Assembly: GCA_008363075.1 (NCBI GenBank) | Contig: RHKK01000001.1 | Location: 1 to 47,757 of the forward strand | Reading direction: 5' to 3' | Length of the DNA stretch: 47,757 bases | Source: Candidatus Uhrbacteria bacterium | GTDB lineage: Bacteria; Patescibacteriota; Patescibacteriia; 2-12-FULL-60-25 | Shown here: in pieces, positions 33,662-42,771 of the stretch | How positions within the stretch are numbered: the first letter of the stretch is position 1 | How the letters are laid out: every line of letters starts with the position of its first letter | Notes under the pieces: model-generated | What the model saw: only the letters and a program-made list of their open reading frames with translations | What the model was told of the DNA's origin: nothing | Databases searched by the model: none | Position numbers and translations under genes: made by a program

Positions 33662-34792
33662 CTACTCCTTATTCAGTTCCGCACGCCGGTCCGAATCCTC
33701 CGCCTGCCACCGAAGATATCCCTCGATGAATCCGTCGAGATCGCCGTCGAGCACGGCATCTGTGTCGGGCGTTTCCACGTCCGTTCGGTGATCTTTGACC
33801 ATGTGATACGGATGAAGGACGTATGATCGGATTTGATTCCCCCATTCCGCGCTTTGATATTCGCCACGCAATTTCTGTTTTTCTTTCTGCAACTCTTCCT
33901 CCTTCAGTTTCAAGAGTTTCGATTTCAAAATCTTCATCGCCGTCTCCTTGTTCTGCGTTTGCGAACGCTCGTTCTGACAGGAAACGGTGATCTTGGTCGG
34001 CAAGTGCACGATGCGCACGGCGGAATAGGTTGTGTTTACGGATTGCCCGCCCTTGCCGCCGGACATGAACGTATCGATACGCAGATCGTCGGGTTTGATC
34101 TCGATATCGATCGTTTCGTCGATTTCCGGGACGACTTCTACGAGTGCGAAGGACGTCTGGCGCAGCGCGTCGGCGTTAAACGGCGACTGGCGCACGAGGC
34201 GATGCACGCCGTGCTCGCTTTTCAGATGGCCGTACGCGTACCGCCCCTTCACCTCGAACGTCGCGGATTTGATGCCCGCTTCGCCGCCGCGCGATTCGTC
34301 GAGCAGCTTCACGCTCCACTCCTTCCGCTCGGCGTAGCGAAACAGCATGCGCATGAGCATCTCGGCCCAATCCTGCGCGTCGGTTCCCCCTGCGCCGGCG
34401 TGAATCGAGACGATGGCATTCTTTTCGTCATAATCGCCGGAGAAAAGAAGCGTGAATTCGAGATCAAGATAGCGCTTTTTCAGTTCAGCGAGTTTCTTCG
34501 TCGCATCCGCCTCGACGCTCGCGTCCTTCTCCCCGATCGCCATGCGTACCAGCTCCTGCATCTCCATGAGTTCCATGCGAAGACCGTTCCATTGGTCGTA
34601 TTCCTTTTTCAATTCGGCCAGCTTCTGAGATTCGCGTTTTGCACGCTCCGGATCGGACCAAAAATCGGGCGCCGACGTCTCGGCCTCGAGCGCGGCGATC
34701 TCGCCCTTTACCGTGTCCAACGCCAAAATCCGCCAGGCTTCATCCAGTTTGGCGCGCAGGGCATCGGCTTTCTCCAGGAGATCGTCGAGCAT
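33662..34792 (-). CDS. prfB: Peptide chain release factor 2
   Basis: Terminates at UAA/UGA. The SPF stop-codon tripeptide is in LVRQSPFNADALRQTSF and the GGQ loop in [19 protein letters not shown]. 376 aa from ATG 34792. The frame is continuous: there is no in-frame UGA or programmed +1 shift near codon 25, as is found in many bacteria. RF1 is also present (15793), so UGA and UAG are both read by dedicated factors; UGA is used as a normal stop in this window, for example by gap. Confidence 0.96.
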   Translation of the reverse strand: MLDDLLEKADALRAKLDEAWRILALDTVKGEIAALEAETSAPDFWSDPERAKRESQKLAELKKEYDQWNGLRMELMEMQELVRMAIGEKDASVEADATKKLAELKKRYLDLEFTLLFSGDYDEKNAIVSIHAGAGGTDAQDWAEMLMRMLFRYAERKEWSVKLLDESRGGEAGIKSATFEVKGRYAYGHLKSEHGVHRLVRQSPFNADALRQTSFALVEVVPEIDETIDIEIKPDDLRIDTFMSGGKGGQSVNTTYSAVRIVHLPTKITVSCQNERSQTQNKETAMKILKSKLLKLKEEELQKEKQKLRGEYQSAEWGNQIRSYVLHPYHMVKDHRTDVETPDTDAVLDGDLDGFIEGYLRWQAEDSDRRAELNKE

Positions 34793-34845
34793 GAGGTGGA
34801 ATGTAATCTATATGGCCGAAATTGTCATTCCCGTGCTCTTTCCGT

Positions 34846-34946
34846 GTCATTTCGAGCGAAACGAAGTGAAGTCGAGAAATCTCTATTTTGATGAAGGTAG
34901 AGATCCCTCGGCTTCTCCGCCAACCGGCGGATTCGCTCGGGATGAC
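34846..34946. repeat. Interspersed palindromic repeat upstream of prfB
   Basis: GTCATTTCGAGCGAAACGAA on the left, GATTCGCTCGGGATGAC on the right, with an inner GAAATCTCT/AGAGATCCC pair. Same family as 11137-11246. Confidence 0.8.
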
Positions 34947-34950
34947 AAAT

Positions 34951-34977
34951 AAAAGCATCCGCCTGCGCGGACGCTTT
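34951..34977 (-). terminator. Terminator of the DUF4870-like gene
   Basis: AAAGCGTCCGC, loop GCAG, GCGGATGCTTT with one mismatch, then TATTTG on the minus strand. Confidence 0.75.
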
Positions 34978-34987
34978 ATGTTATTTG

Positions 34988-35383
34988 TCAGAGGTTGATC
35001 TTCTTACGATACGGCCCGATGAGCGGGATCTCCCAGAACTCTCCCATGAGGCACTTGATCAACGCGACGAGCGCGACGATCAGGAACGCGATACCGATGA
35101 ACGGGGCGAGGAGCCAGCCGATGATCGGCACCATGGCAATCACGCTGCCGATAATTTCGGCGATGAAGAGCACCAGACCCTGTTTGGCGTGCTCCTGCGT
35201 AAACTTGGAATCCTTCTTCACGAGCAGCGGGATCAACACGAGGATGCCGAGATACGATAGCGCGGCAATGACTTTGTTGTCGTCGATATCCTTCTTATCG
35301 AAATGCGGCATTCCGGACATTGGCTTGGCTTCGTGCGAGGGCGCGCCCTGATGGGACTGGCCCGGGTTGGGTTGGTTTTCCAT
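34988..35383 (-). CDS. DUF4870/Tic20-like small membrane protein
   Basis: 131 aa. A hydrophilic N-terminus (His/Pro/Gly-rich, ~35 aa) is followed by DNKVIAALSYLGILVLIPLLV, the motif KFTQEHAKQGLVLFI, and two more hydrophobic helices. The YL.P...K.DSxFxxxHAKQG pattern is typical of DUF4870. Function unknown; probably an inner-membrane protein. A terminator lies after the stop. The next gene upstream on the strand (35467) is separate. Confidence 0.8.
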   Translation of the reverse strand: MENQPNPGQSHQGAPSHEAKPMSGMPHFDKKDIDDNKVIAALSYLGILVLIPLLVKKDSKFTQEHAKQGLVLFIAEIIGSVIAMVPIIGWLLAPFIGIAFLIVALVALIKCLMGEFWEIPLIGPYRKKINL

Positions 35384-35466
35384 ACGGCATCCATGATACC
35401 AGTTCCCGAGATCCGTCGCAAGATAGAGGGAAAAATCGAGGCTCGGTTGAGCCTTGTTTTTCGATT

Positions 35467-36258
35467 TTATGACCCGATTTCACGCGCCAAAAATTCCAGC
35501 GTCTTTTGCCACGCATCAGCCGTGGCCTCGGGACGATAGGCGTCGCCGCGCGTCGGGTTGGCAAACGCATGCCCTGCGCCGTCGTAGTAATGGAACTCGA
35601 CCGGCGTGCCTTGCGCCTTCAACGACCGTTCGAAGGCGCGCACGGTATCCACTTTGATGGATTGATCCTCCACACCCCAAATGCCGAGCACGGGCTGTGA
35701 CATGTTGCGCAACCGCGACGCGTCGGTGACCGGATTGCCATAGTAGATCACGGTCGCCTTGACGCGCGGATCGCCGCTCGAACCGATGATCGCCGACATC
35801 CCGCCGCCGAAGCACCAGCCCACGGATGCCATGCGACTTGCATCCACCTCCGGCTGCGATTCGAGAAAGTCGAACGCGAGTTTCATTTTGCGCTCCGCCT
35901 CTGCCGGATTCGCGCGCACCTGTCCGGCCAATTCTCCCGCGCGCGCGGCGTCGGCCGCGACTTCGCCGTCATACAGGTCGATGGCGAAGACCGCATAGCC
36001 TTCGGCCGCCAATCGACGCGCTTCCTCTTTGATTTGATCGTTCAACCCCCACCACTCGTGCACAACCATCACGGCCGGGAGCGTGCCCGTCCTCTCCTGC
36101 GGCAGGACGTACAAGCCTTTCAGGCCGTTCTGGTCGATCATGCGTTCCTCCACCGTGGCGGTCACTTCGGATGTAATTTGCGGTGCTTGCATGTTTCCAG
36201 GGAAGCAGCCCTGTCCGAACAGGGCAAGCGCGGGCACGAGAACAAGAAGACGTTTCAT
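35467..36258 (-). CDS. Dienelactone-hydrolase-like lipoprotein
   Basis: 263 aa. A lipobox (LALFGQGC) marks a lipid-anchored exported protein. The alpha/beta-hydrolase fold shows VMVVHEWWGLNDQI, IDLYDGE, the nucleophile elbow SVGWCFGGG (Cys nucleophile, as in dienelactone hydrolase), the acidic GVEDQ and the catalytic His in GAGHAFAN. The substrate in this cell is unknown. ATG at 36258 (MKRLL) and the ATG six bases upstream are both possible. It is preceded by nested inverted repeats (36275-36361). Confidence 0.88.
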   Translation of the reverse strand: MKRLLVLVPALALFGQGCFPGNMQAPQITSEVTATVEERMIDQNGLKGLYVLPQERTGTLPAVMVVHEWWGLNDQIKEEARRLAAEGYAVFAIDLYDGEVAADAARAGELAGQVRANPAEAERKMKLAFDFLESQPEVDASRMASVGWCFGGGMSAIIGSSGDPRVKATVIYYGNPVTDASRLRNMSQPVLGIWGVEDQSIKVDTVRAFERSLKAQGTPVEFHYYDGAGHAFANPTRGDAYRPEATADAWQKTLEFLAREIGS

Positions 36259-36274
36259 ATGCATGGACTATAAC

Positions 36275-36361
36275 AAAAACACGGGTGATGCGGCGAGCGA
36301 TTTCTCGACACGACGGATGTCGTGATCGAAAAATGTGAGCTGCGGCAGGACCCGTGTTTTT
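36275..36361. repeat. Nested inverted repeats (split terminator-like hairpin)
   Basis: AAAAACACGGGT (36275-36286) pairs with ACCCGTGTTTTT (36350-36361). The 63 bases between carry an inner hairpin CACGAC-GGAT-GTCGTG (36309-36324) flanked by TCGA pairs. Confidence 0.65.
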
Positions 36362-36362
36362 G

Positions 36363-36391
36363 AAGAGATTCCTCGACTTCGCTCGGGATGA
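36363..36391. repeat. Half copy of the CTCGGGATGAC repeat
   Basis: GAGATTCCTCGACTTCGCTC then GGGATGAC: only the right half of the element seen at 11137 and 34846. Confidence 0.65.
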
Positions 36392-36392
36392 C

Positions 36393-36432
36393 AAAAAGAA
36401 AAGCGCATGCTTATTGCACGCGCTTTTCTTTT
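36393..36432 (-). terminator. Terminator of groES-groEL
   Basis: Minus-strand AAAAGCGCGTGC, loop AATAA, GCATGCGCTTTT (G/A mismatch), followed by CTTTTTG. Confidence 0.85.
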
Positions 36433-36434
36433 TG

Positions 36435-38075
<1,641 letters not shown>

Positions 38076-38366
38076 CTATTCGATGACGGCGATAATATCG
38101 GATTCGGACAGCACGAGATATTCCTTGTCTTCGACCTTCACTTCATCCGGAGAATATTTCTTGAACACAACCTTGTCGCCGACCTTGACCGACATGGGGA
38201 TGATCTTGCCGGAATCGTCGACGCGGCCGGGACCGACGGCAACTACGGTGCCCTGTTCCGGGCGCTCCTTACTCGCCGTGTCCGGCAGCACGAGACCGGA
38301 TGCGGTCGTTTCTTCCTTGGTGGACGAGGTGACGATCACCTTGTCCGAAAGCGGGCGCAAATTCAT
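38076..38366 (-). CDS. groS: Co-chaperonin GroES
   Basis: 10-kDa lid of the GroEL chamber. 96 aa: LRPLSDKVIV at the N-terminus, the mobile loop KEETTASGLVLPDTASKE that docks on GroEL, and VKVGDKVVFKKYSPDEVK. It is the first gene of the operon; the CIRCE operator lies 45-71 bases upstream of its ATG. Confidence 0.98.
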   Translation of the reverse strand: MNLRPLSDKVIVTSSTKEETTASGLVLPDTASKERPEQGTVVAVGPGRVDDSGKIIPMSVKVGDKVVFKKYSPDEVKVEDKEYLVLSESDIIAVIE

Positions 38367-38410
38367 ACGCGCGAAACAATATGGATAAGGGAGTTAGAAA
38401 CACCCTCGAA

Positions 38411-38437
38411 TTAGCACTCGATAATCGAGAATGCTAA
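38411..38437 (-). promoter_or_regulatory. CIRCE operator (HrcA-binding) of groES-groEL
   Basis: TTAGCACTC, a 9-base spacer, then GAATGCTAA: one mismatch to the CIRCE consensus TTAGCACTC-N9-GAGTGCTAA. This implies an HrcA repressor elsewhere in the genome and heat-shock control. Confidence 0.93.
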
Positions 38438-38509
38438 CGGGGTATGCCCGTAGGATGCCAAAGGGCGAGAGGATGCGTCAAGCCCGGTCATTCAACCGGG
38501 TAAAAAAGG

Positions 38510-38557
38510 GTAAGAAAAAAAGCCCCGAGGCTTGCCCCGTCGGATGACGGGGTCAGG
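38510..38557 (-). terminator. Terminator of the PAS-GGDEF gene
   Basis: Inner CCCCGTCATCCGACGGGG hairpin inside an AGCCC/GGGGCT outer stem, followed by TTTTTTTCTTA on the minus strand. Confidence 0.85.
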
Positions 38558-39680
38558 GCTTGGGGGGTGCGCTTGAGTGGATGTGCGGATAGCGCAGGAC
38601 GTACGGGAGGAACTTCGACTCGCCCTTCCCGCTTTCCTTGCACTCGAACATGGCGTCGTCGGCCTCGTCATAGAGCTCGCCCGGTTCGGGGATGATCCCG
38701 TCAACCTGGAGCGACCCGCCGAACGAGACGGTCATGAGGAACGTCTCCTTCTCGCGGGTGCCCTTGCGGCGCGCCTCGAACTCGAAGCGCGTGACTTCGG
38801 CGAACGCGTTCGCGATCTCCGCGTACCGCGCGGCGTTCACGCCACGGAAGTACACGCAGAACTCGTCGCCGCCGAGGCGCGCGATCGTTCCATCGAACGC
38901 ATCGGCGACCGAGCGAAGACGTCCGGCCACGGCACGGACGAGGTTGTCGCCCTCGCGGTGGCCGTAGGTGTCGTTCTTCTCCTTGAACCCGTCGGGGTCG
39001 AAGTAGAAGAGCGCGATGGAACCGCGTTCGCGACGCGCCTCCCCGACCGCGTCCCGGAATCCCTCCCAGAACGCGCGTCGATTGGCGACGCCCGTCATGT
39101 CATCGGTGTATGCCAGGATTCGGAAGCGTTCGACGTCCTCCTTGAGGGCGTTGAATGCCTTCGCCAGCTGCTCGTTCAGGACGCGCAGGCTCTCGAGCTC
39201 GCGCTCGCAGGTCGTCGGATCCTGAAAGATCCCGACCGCTCGCACGATCGTTTGGAATCCCGGAACCTGGATCGGCGTGACCGTGAGGATGCGCAGCTCG
39301 CGTCGTCCGTCCGGTCGCAGCACGTATACCGCCTCCTGGCGGATCATCTCGTGCGCCGCGAGGCGGCGGCCGACGGACTCACCGATCGAGCGGCCGTCCG
39401 CGTCGTAGAGGAACTCGAGCGCCGTGTGGCGCGATACGTCCTCGCGCGTGAGTCCGAGGAGCTGCTGGGCGTGGACGTTCGCGAACGCGATCGTCCCGTC
39501 GTGGAGCGTGAACACGACCGGGTACGGTAGCGTCTCGAAGATCCACGTTGTCAGCTCCGCCTGGCTTTCGCAGAAGCGCAGACGAGCGGACTGGTAACCC
39601 TCCTCCGTGTCGTATTCCGACCGGTCGGGAGGCGCGTGCGGATACCGCTTGCGGATGATGTCGTTTTCGTTGGTTTCCAA
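38553..39680 (-). CDS. PAS-GGDEF protein (probable diguanylate cyclase)
   Basis: 375 aa. A PAS-like sensor domain spans about residues 45-160 (PYPVVFTLHDGTIAFANVHA, LLGLTREDV). A helix (CERELESLRVLNEQLAKAF) then leads to the GGDEF domain: DDMTGVANRRAF, FYFDPDGFKEKNDTYGHREGD and the active-site ARLGGDEFCVYF. The GGDEF signature is intact, so c-di-GMP synthesis is likely. The RxxD inhibitory site is absent. No signal peptide or membrane helix. The start is a TTG at 39680, six bases after AGGAGG; no ATG is better placed. TTGACA lies upstream (39737-39732). Confidence 0.88.
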   Translation of the reverse strand: METNENDIIRKRYPHAPPDRSEYDTEEGYQSARLRFCESQAELTTWIFETLPYPVVFTLHDGTIAFANVHAQQLLGLTREDVSRHTALEFLYDADGRSIGESVGRRLAAHEMIRQEAVYVLRPDGRRELRILTVTPIQVPGFQTIVRAVGIFQDPTTCERELESLRVLNEQLAKAFNALKEDVERFRILAYTDDMTGVANRRAFWEGFRDAVGEARRERGSIALFYFDPDGFKEKNDTYGHREGDNLVRAVAGRLRSVADAFDGTIARLGGDEFCVYFRGVNAARYAEIANAFAEVTRFEFEARRKGTREKETFLMTVSFGGSLQVDGIIPEPGELYDEADDAMFECKESGKGESKFLPYVLRYPHIHSSAPPKP

Positions 39681-39716
39681 GGAACGCCTCCTGAATCTGT
39701 GTACGTCCTCCTTATA

Positions 39717-40979
39717 TTATTTTTCTTCCGATGTCAATCCCGGCGACGCCGCGAGAAACGGCAACACGGCAAACAGCATCGCCAGCGACTGCCCGGCCCA
39801 GAGCGACCAGAGATAGTGGTCAAACAGCGCGAGCGGGGCGACGGCGGCAAGCATGAGGAATCCTTCGGCCCGGGCATGCCTCAACCAGCGCAGAAGAAGC
39901 AATACGGCGCCGAGAAGACCAAGCAAGCCGGTCTCGAGCAACATGAGCAGCAGGACGAAATGCGGCGGCGTGATGCCGAGCCCCGCGCGGTCGAGCGCGT
40001 ACATGGCCGTATTGTGCCCCTGGCCCAGCCACCATTCTTCGTCGACGAGCGTCCACGCGGCGGAGAGCGCGGCGGAGCGTTCGTCTACGGACTTGAGCTC
40101 TAGCCGCGAATTCGGCAATGCGCGTACGGACACGAGTTCCCACGAGGCGGCAAGCGCACCGAGCGTCGTCAGAGCGATCACGATCGGGACGAAAAAATAT
40201 CGACGTTTTTCTTCCGGCGTCCACGCTGCTTTCCGCATCGCCACCAAGACGGCGACGACGCCGACGGCGGCCGCGATCCATGCCGCACGCGAAAACGTGA
40301 GGATAAGCGCAACGGCACACAATGCGCCGGCGACGGCATACCACCGCCGATGCATTCGATCCGCCGTCGGTCCGGCCAACCACGTCACGGCCACCAATCC
40401 GAATGCGAGCCATCCGCCGAAGATGTTCGGATGCGGGAAGCCGCCGTAGGCGCGCAACACGCGTCGGCCGCCGGACTCGATCACGGAAACGCCCAAATCG
40501 ATCGGCTGCTGCGAGGCGATACCGAGCCACTTCGAGCCGACCACGACTTGGGATGCGTATTGCCACAATCCGAGTAGCGCATGCGGGACGATCGACCACA
40601 CGGACCAGGTCAGCAGCTCTCGACGACCGACCCGCAGCTGTCGGAGCGACCAGGCAAAAAACGCGAGCAGCATCACCTGCGTCAGCCATTGCCAGGATGC
40701 CTGCGGATAAAAGGAAACGAAGGCCGGTAATCCGAGCAGCAGCATGCCGATCACGACGGCCCAATCGGAAATCGAAAGCGGTTTGTCTTCCAGATCCTCC
40801 TTGAATTGATGGCAGGCGAAAAAAATCACGAGCACGATCGGGATCCATGAAAGATAGATCGAGAGTCTGCCCTGTTCCCAAGGCAGTCCACCGACCATGG
40901 GCCCCTCCTGAAACCAGCGAATTTGCCAAGGCAACAGGAGGAGCGCGATCCGCCATGACCAGTTACGAATCCAGTCCAT
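39717..40979 (-). CDS. O-antigen ligase/polymerase-like membrane protein
   Basis: 420 aa with about ten hydrophobic segments. The Wzy_C/WaaL-type motif is RAYGGFPHPNIFGGWLAFGL, followed by LTFSRAAWIAAAVGV and a periplasm-like loop ending WLGQGHNTAMYALDR. These proteins polymerise or transfer lipid-linked glycans at the outer face of the membrane. It overlaps the next upstream gene by 17 bases, so it is co-translated. It may use the rhamnose glycan made at 17264-23560; that link is inference. Confidence 0.82.
   Translation of the reverse strand: MDWIRNWSWRIALLLLPWQIRWFQEGPMVGGLPWEQGRLSIYLSWIPIVLVIFFACHQFKEDLEDKPLSISDWAVVIGMLLLGLPAFVSFYPQASWQWLTQVMLLAFFAWSLRQLRVGRRELLTWSVWSIVPHALLGLWQYASQVVVGSKWLGIASQQPIDLGVSVIESGGRRVLRAYGGFPHPNIFGGWLAFGLVAVTWLAGPTADRMHRRWYAVAGALCAVALILTFSRAAWIAAAVGVVAVLVAMRKAAWTPEEKRRYFFVPIVIALTTLGALAASWELVSVRALPNSRLELKSVDERSAALSAAWTLVDEEWWLGQGHNTAMYALDRAGLGITPPHFVLLLMLLETGLLGLLGAVLLLLRWLRHARAEGFLMLAAVAPLALFDHYLWSLWAGQSLAMLFAVLPFLAASPGLTSEEK
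39732..39737 (-). promoter_or_regulatory. GATTGACA promoter element of the PAS-GGDEF gene
   Basis: TTGACA lies inside the last codons of the upstream gene. TATAAG (39716-39711) follows after 15 bp; TAATAT at 12 bp is the alternative. Confidence 0.45.
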
Positions 40980-41820
40980 ATCGCTTACACGTTACCCGAT
41001 ACCGTTCGCGAAATGCAGCCCGGCCGTCCTCGGCGTGGAATTTGAGCACATGCGGAGTGATCACGACGCGCGTATCCGTATTGCGCATACTCTTGAGGGT
41101 CGACGAGAACGTGTATTCCTGAAGCCGGCGGACGATCGGATCCAGAAATGCCAGGCGTGGAAATCGCGGGAACGTTTTTTTGACCCGAAGATCGGGACTC
41201 GGAATCCAGACACGCGCATGCGGATGCTTCGCTCGGATCGCGGCGTTCGCCTCCCAGAGATTGACCGAGACGCCGTCGTCGTAGAGCGGAAGAAGCGACA
41301 AAAACCAGAAACGAAAATACGGATCGTCGCCGTGGAGCATGAGCGACGAAAGATCCAGCGCGGAATCATCAACCCAAAACGAAAGGCAGACGGCGTCCCG
41401 GTCCGTGTTGCGGACGCCGGGGCGCGATCCGGTGAGCGCGTACCACGTCGTCGCGAGGGCGCGGGCGAGGGCAAGCGATCCGCGGCGCGTCACGACGAAG
41501 AAATCGAGATCGCCGTCGTCGCGGGCGTTGGCGAGCGCGGTCGTGTTGCACAACGCGACAAACCGCACGCCGGGCAGGCGCGACAAAAACCGCGCCACGC
41601 GACGCGCCTTGCGGATCTTGCGCGGGAACAGCGCCTCGCGCCGTTCATGTTCCGCTACCAGTGCCTCGCGCCCCTCGAACGTGATACGGCCACGATGCTC
41701 ACGCATGGGCGGTTCGACAAGACCCGGCGCGGACGCGAGCGCAAGCTCGACGGCGGTCGGCGGGTAGCCGATCGCGTCGTAGAACGCGAGCGCGCGAAGC
41801 CTCGAAGCGCGGACGTCCAT
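40963..41820 (-). CDS. Nucleotidyltransferase-like protein
   Basis: 285 aa. The N-terminus is a winged-helix-like segment (LAFYDAIGYPPTAVELALA). The NTase core then resembles the MNT/GrpB pattern: VRFVALCNTTALANARDDGDLDFFVV, with DGDLD in the place of the metal-binding DxD; the usual Gly-Ser is Asn-Thr. The rest has hydrophobic patches (FRFWFLSLLPLY). The substrate is unknown; I recall similar ORFs beside glycan genes in CPR. It overlaps the O-antigen-ligase-like gene and sits three bases from the PRC-barrel gene. Confidence 0.6.
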   Translation of the reverse strand: MDVRASRLRALAFYDAIGYPPTAVELALASAPGLVEPPMREHRGRITFEGREALVAEHERREALFPRKIRKARRVARFLSRLPGVRFVALCNTTALANARDDGDLDFFVVTRRGSLALARALATTWYALTGSRPGVRNTDRDAVCLSFWVDDSALDLSSLMLHGDDPYFRFWFLSLLPLYDDGVSVNLWEANAAIRAKHPHARVWIPSPDLRVKKTFPRFPRLAFLDPIVRRLQEYTFSSTLKSMRNTDTRVVITPHVLKFHAEDGRAAFRERYRVTCKRYGLDS

Positions 41821-41823
41821 ACG

Positions 41824-42123
41824 CTATCCCTCCATGAATGTGGCGGGCGGCGCGGCAGTCGCCGCTTTCGCAAGCGCACGTTCTCCCGCAGGAACCGCAC
41901 TATCCGCCACGACGAGCCGCATCTCCGTCAGTTCCAGAACCTGCCCCCAATCCACCATCAGCTCGTCCCCGAGCAATCCGCTCACCAAGTTTCCGGACTT
42001 CACATGGAACGTCTTGATCCGACCGGTGTCCGCATCCACGTCAAAACTCGCGATCCGGCCGAGCGACTGGCCCGACCGCGTCTCGACCGGCAGGCCGGAC
42101 ATCGCCTTGGAGTTGAGGATCAT
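41824..42123 (-). CDS. PRC-barrel domain protein
   Basis: 99 aa. PRC-barrel core: GLPVETRSGQSLGRIASFDVDADTGRIKTFHV, then LLGDELMVDWGQVLEL. Such domains occur in RimM and in photosystem and RNA-associated proteins, and bind other proteins; this one has no other domain. ATG at 42123 (MILNSKAM) is chosen; a GTG six bases upstream is possible. It stands at the head of the nucleotidyltransferase and O-antigen-ligase-like genes. Confidence 0.82.
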   Translation of the reverse strand: MILNSKAMSGLPVETRSGQSLGRIASFDVDADTGRIKTFHVKSGNLVSGLLGDELMVDWGQVLELTEMRLVVADSAVPAGERALAKAATAAPPATFMEG

Positions 42124-42158
42124 AGCCACAGCCTAACCCACCCACGGCCGGACGGCTA

Positions 42159-42767
42159 CTAGCGGAGGTAGCCGATGACGAGAAAGCCACCGATCAGCAA
42201 AATCGTGAACAAGATCGTAAAAAGTTCGAAATACTTTTCAATGAGCGGACGCGCCCTGGGGCCGAGATATCGCATGACGCCCGCGACGGCAAAAAAACGC
42301 AATCCACGACCCAAGACGGAAGCGAGGACGAAAGAGAAAAAGTTTACGTGAAACAGCCCCGCGGAAATCGTGATCAGCTTGAACGGAATCGGCGTGAACG
42401 CGGCGGTAAAGACGGCGAGAAACGCGTTCGCGTCGTATTTGGCTCGAATGACCTCCACCAAGGGCTCGAGATGATAGAACGCGATAATCGGCTGGCCGAT
42501 CGTCTCGAACAAGGCAAAGCCGATGAAATAGCCGAAGATGCCGCCAATGATCGAAAAGAGCGTCGTAGTCAGGGCATAGCGAAACGTCCGTTCGCGATTC
42601 GAGAATCCCATTGCGATCAGCAACACGTCCGGCGGGATGGGAAAAAACGAACTTTCGATAAACGCTAATCCGGCGAGATACGACTCGGCGTTCGGAAGCG
42701 CGGCTTTGGCCACGGTCCAGTCGTAGAGACGACGCAACGGGGCGAACGTCTTGCGAAGAAGCTCCAT
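42159..42767 (-). CDS. YqaA/DedA-family (VTT domain) membrane protein
   Basis: 202 aa. About five hydrophobic segments. Family features: FIESSFFPIPPDVLLIAMG (re-entrant Pro motif), GGIFGYFIGFALFE and FTPIPFKLITISAGLFHVN with Arg in LGRGLRFF. DedA/VTT proteins move lipid carriers such as undecaprenyl phosphate across the membrane, which would suit a surface-glycan producer. It starts five bases after the dnaX stop and so is probably in the dnaX transcript. Confidence 0.86.
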   Translation of the reverse strand: MELLRKTFAPLRRLYDWTVAKAALPNAESYLAGLAFIESSFFPIPPDVLLIAMGFSNRERTFRYALTTTLFSIIGGIFGYFIGFALFETIGQPIIAFYHLEPLVEVIRAKYDANAFLAVFTAAFTPIPFKLITISAGLFHVNFFSFVLASVLGRGLRFFAVAGVMRYLGPRARPLIEKYFELFTILFTILLIGGFLVIGYLR

Positions 42768-42771
42768 GCAA

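Noticed and set aside
33662-34792. Programmed +1 frameshift in prfB
   Set aside because: The frame is continuous from the ATG through SPF and GGQ; no in-frame early stop is present.
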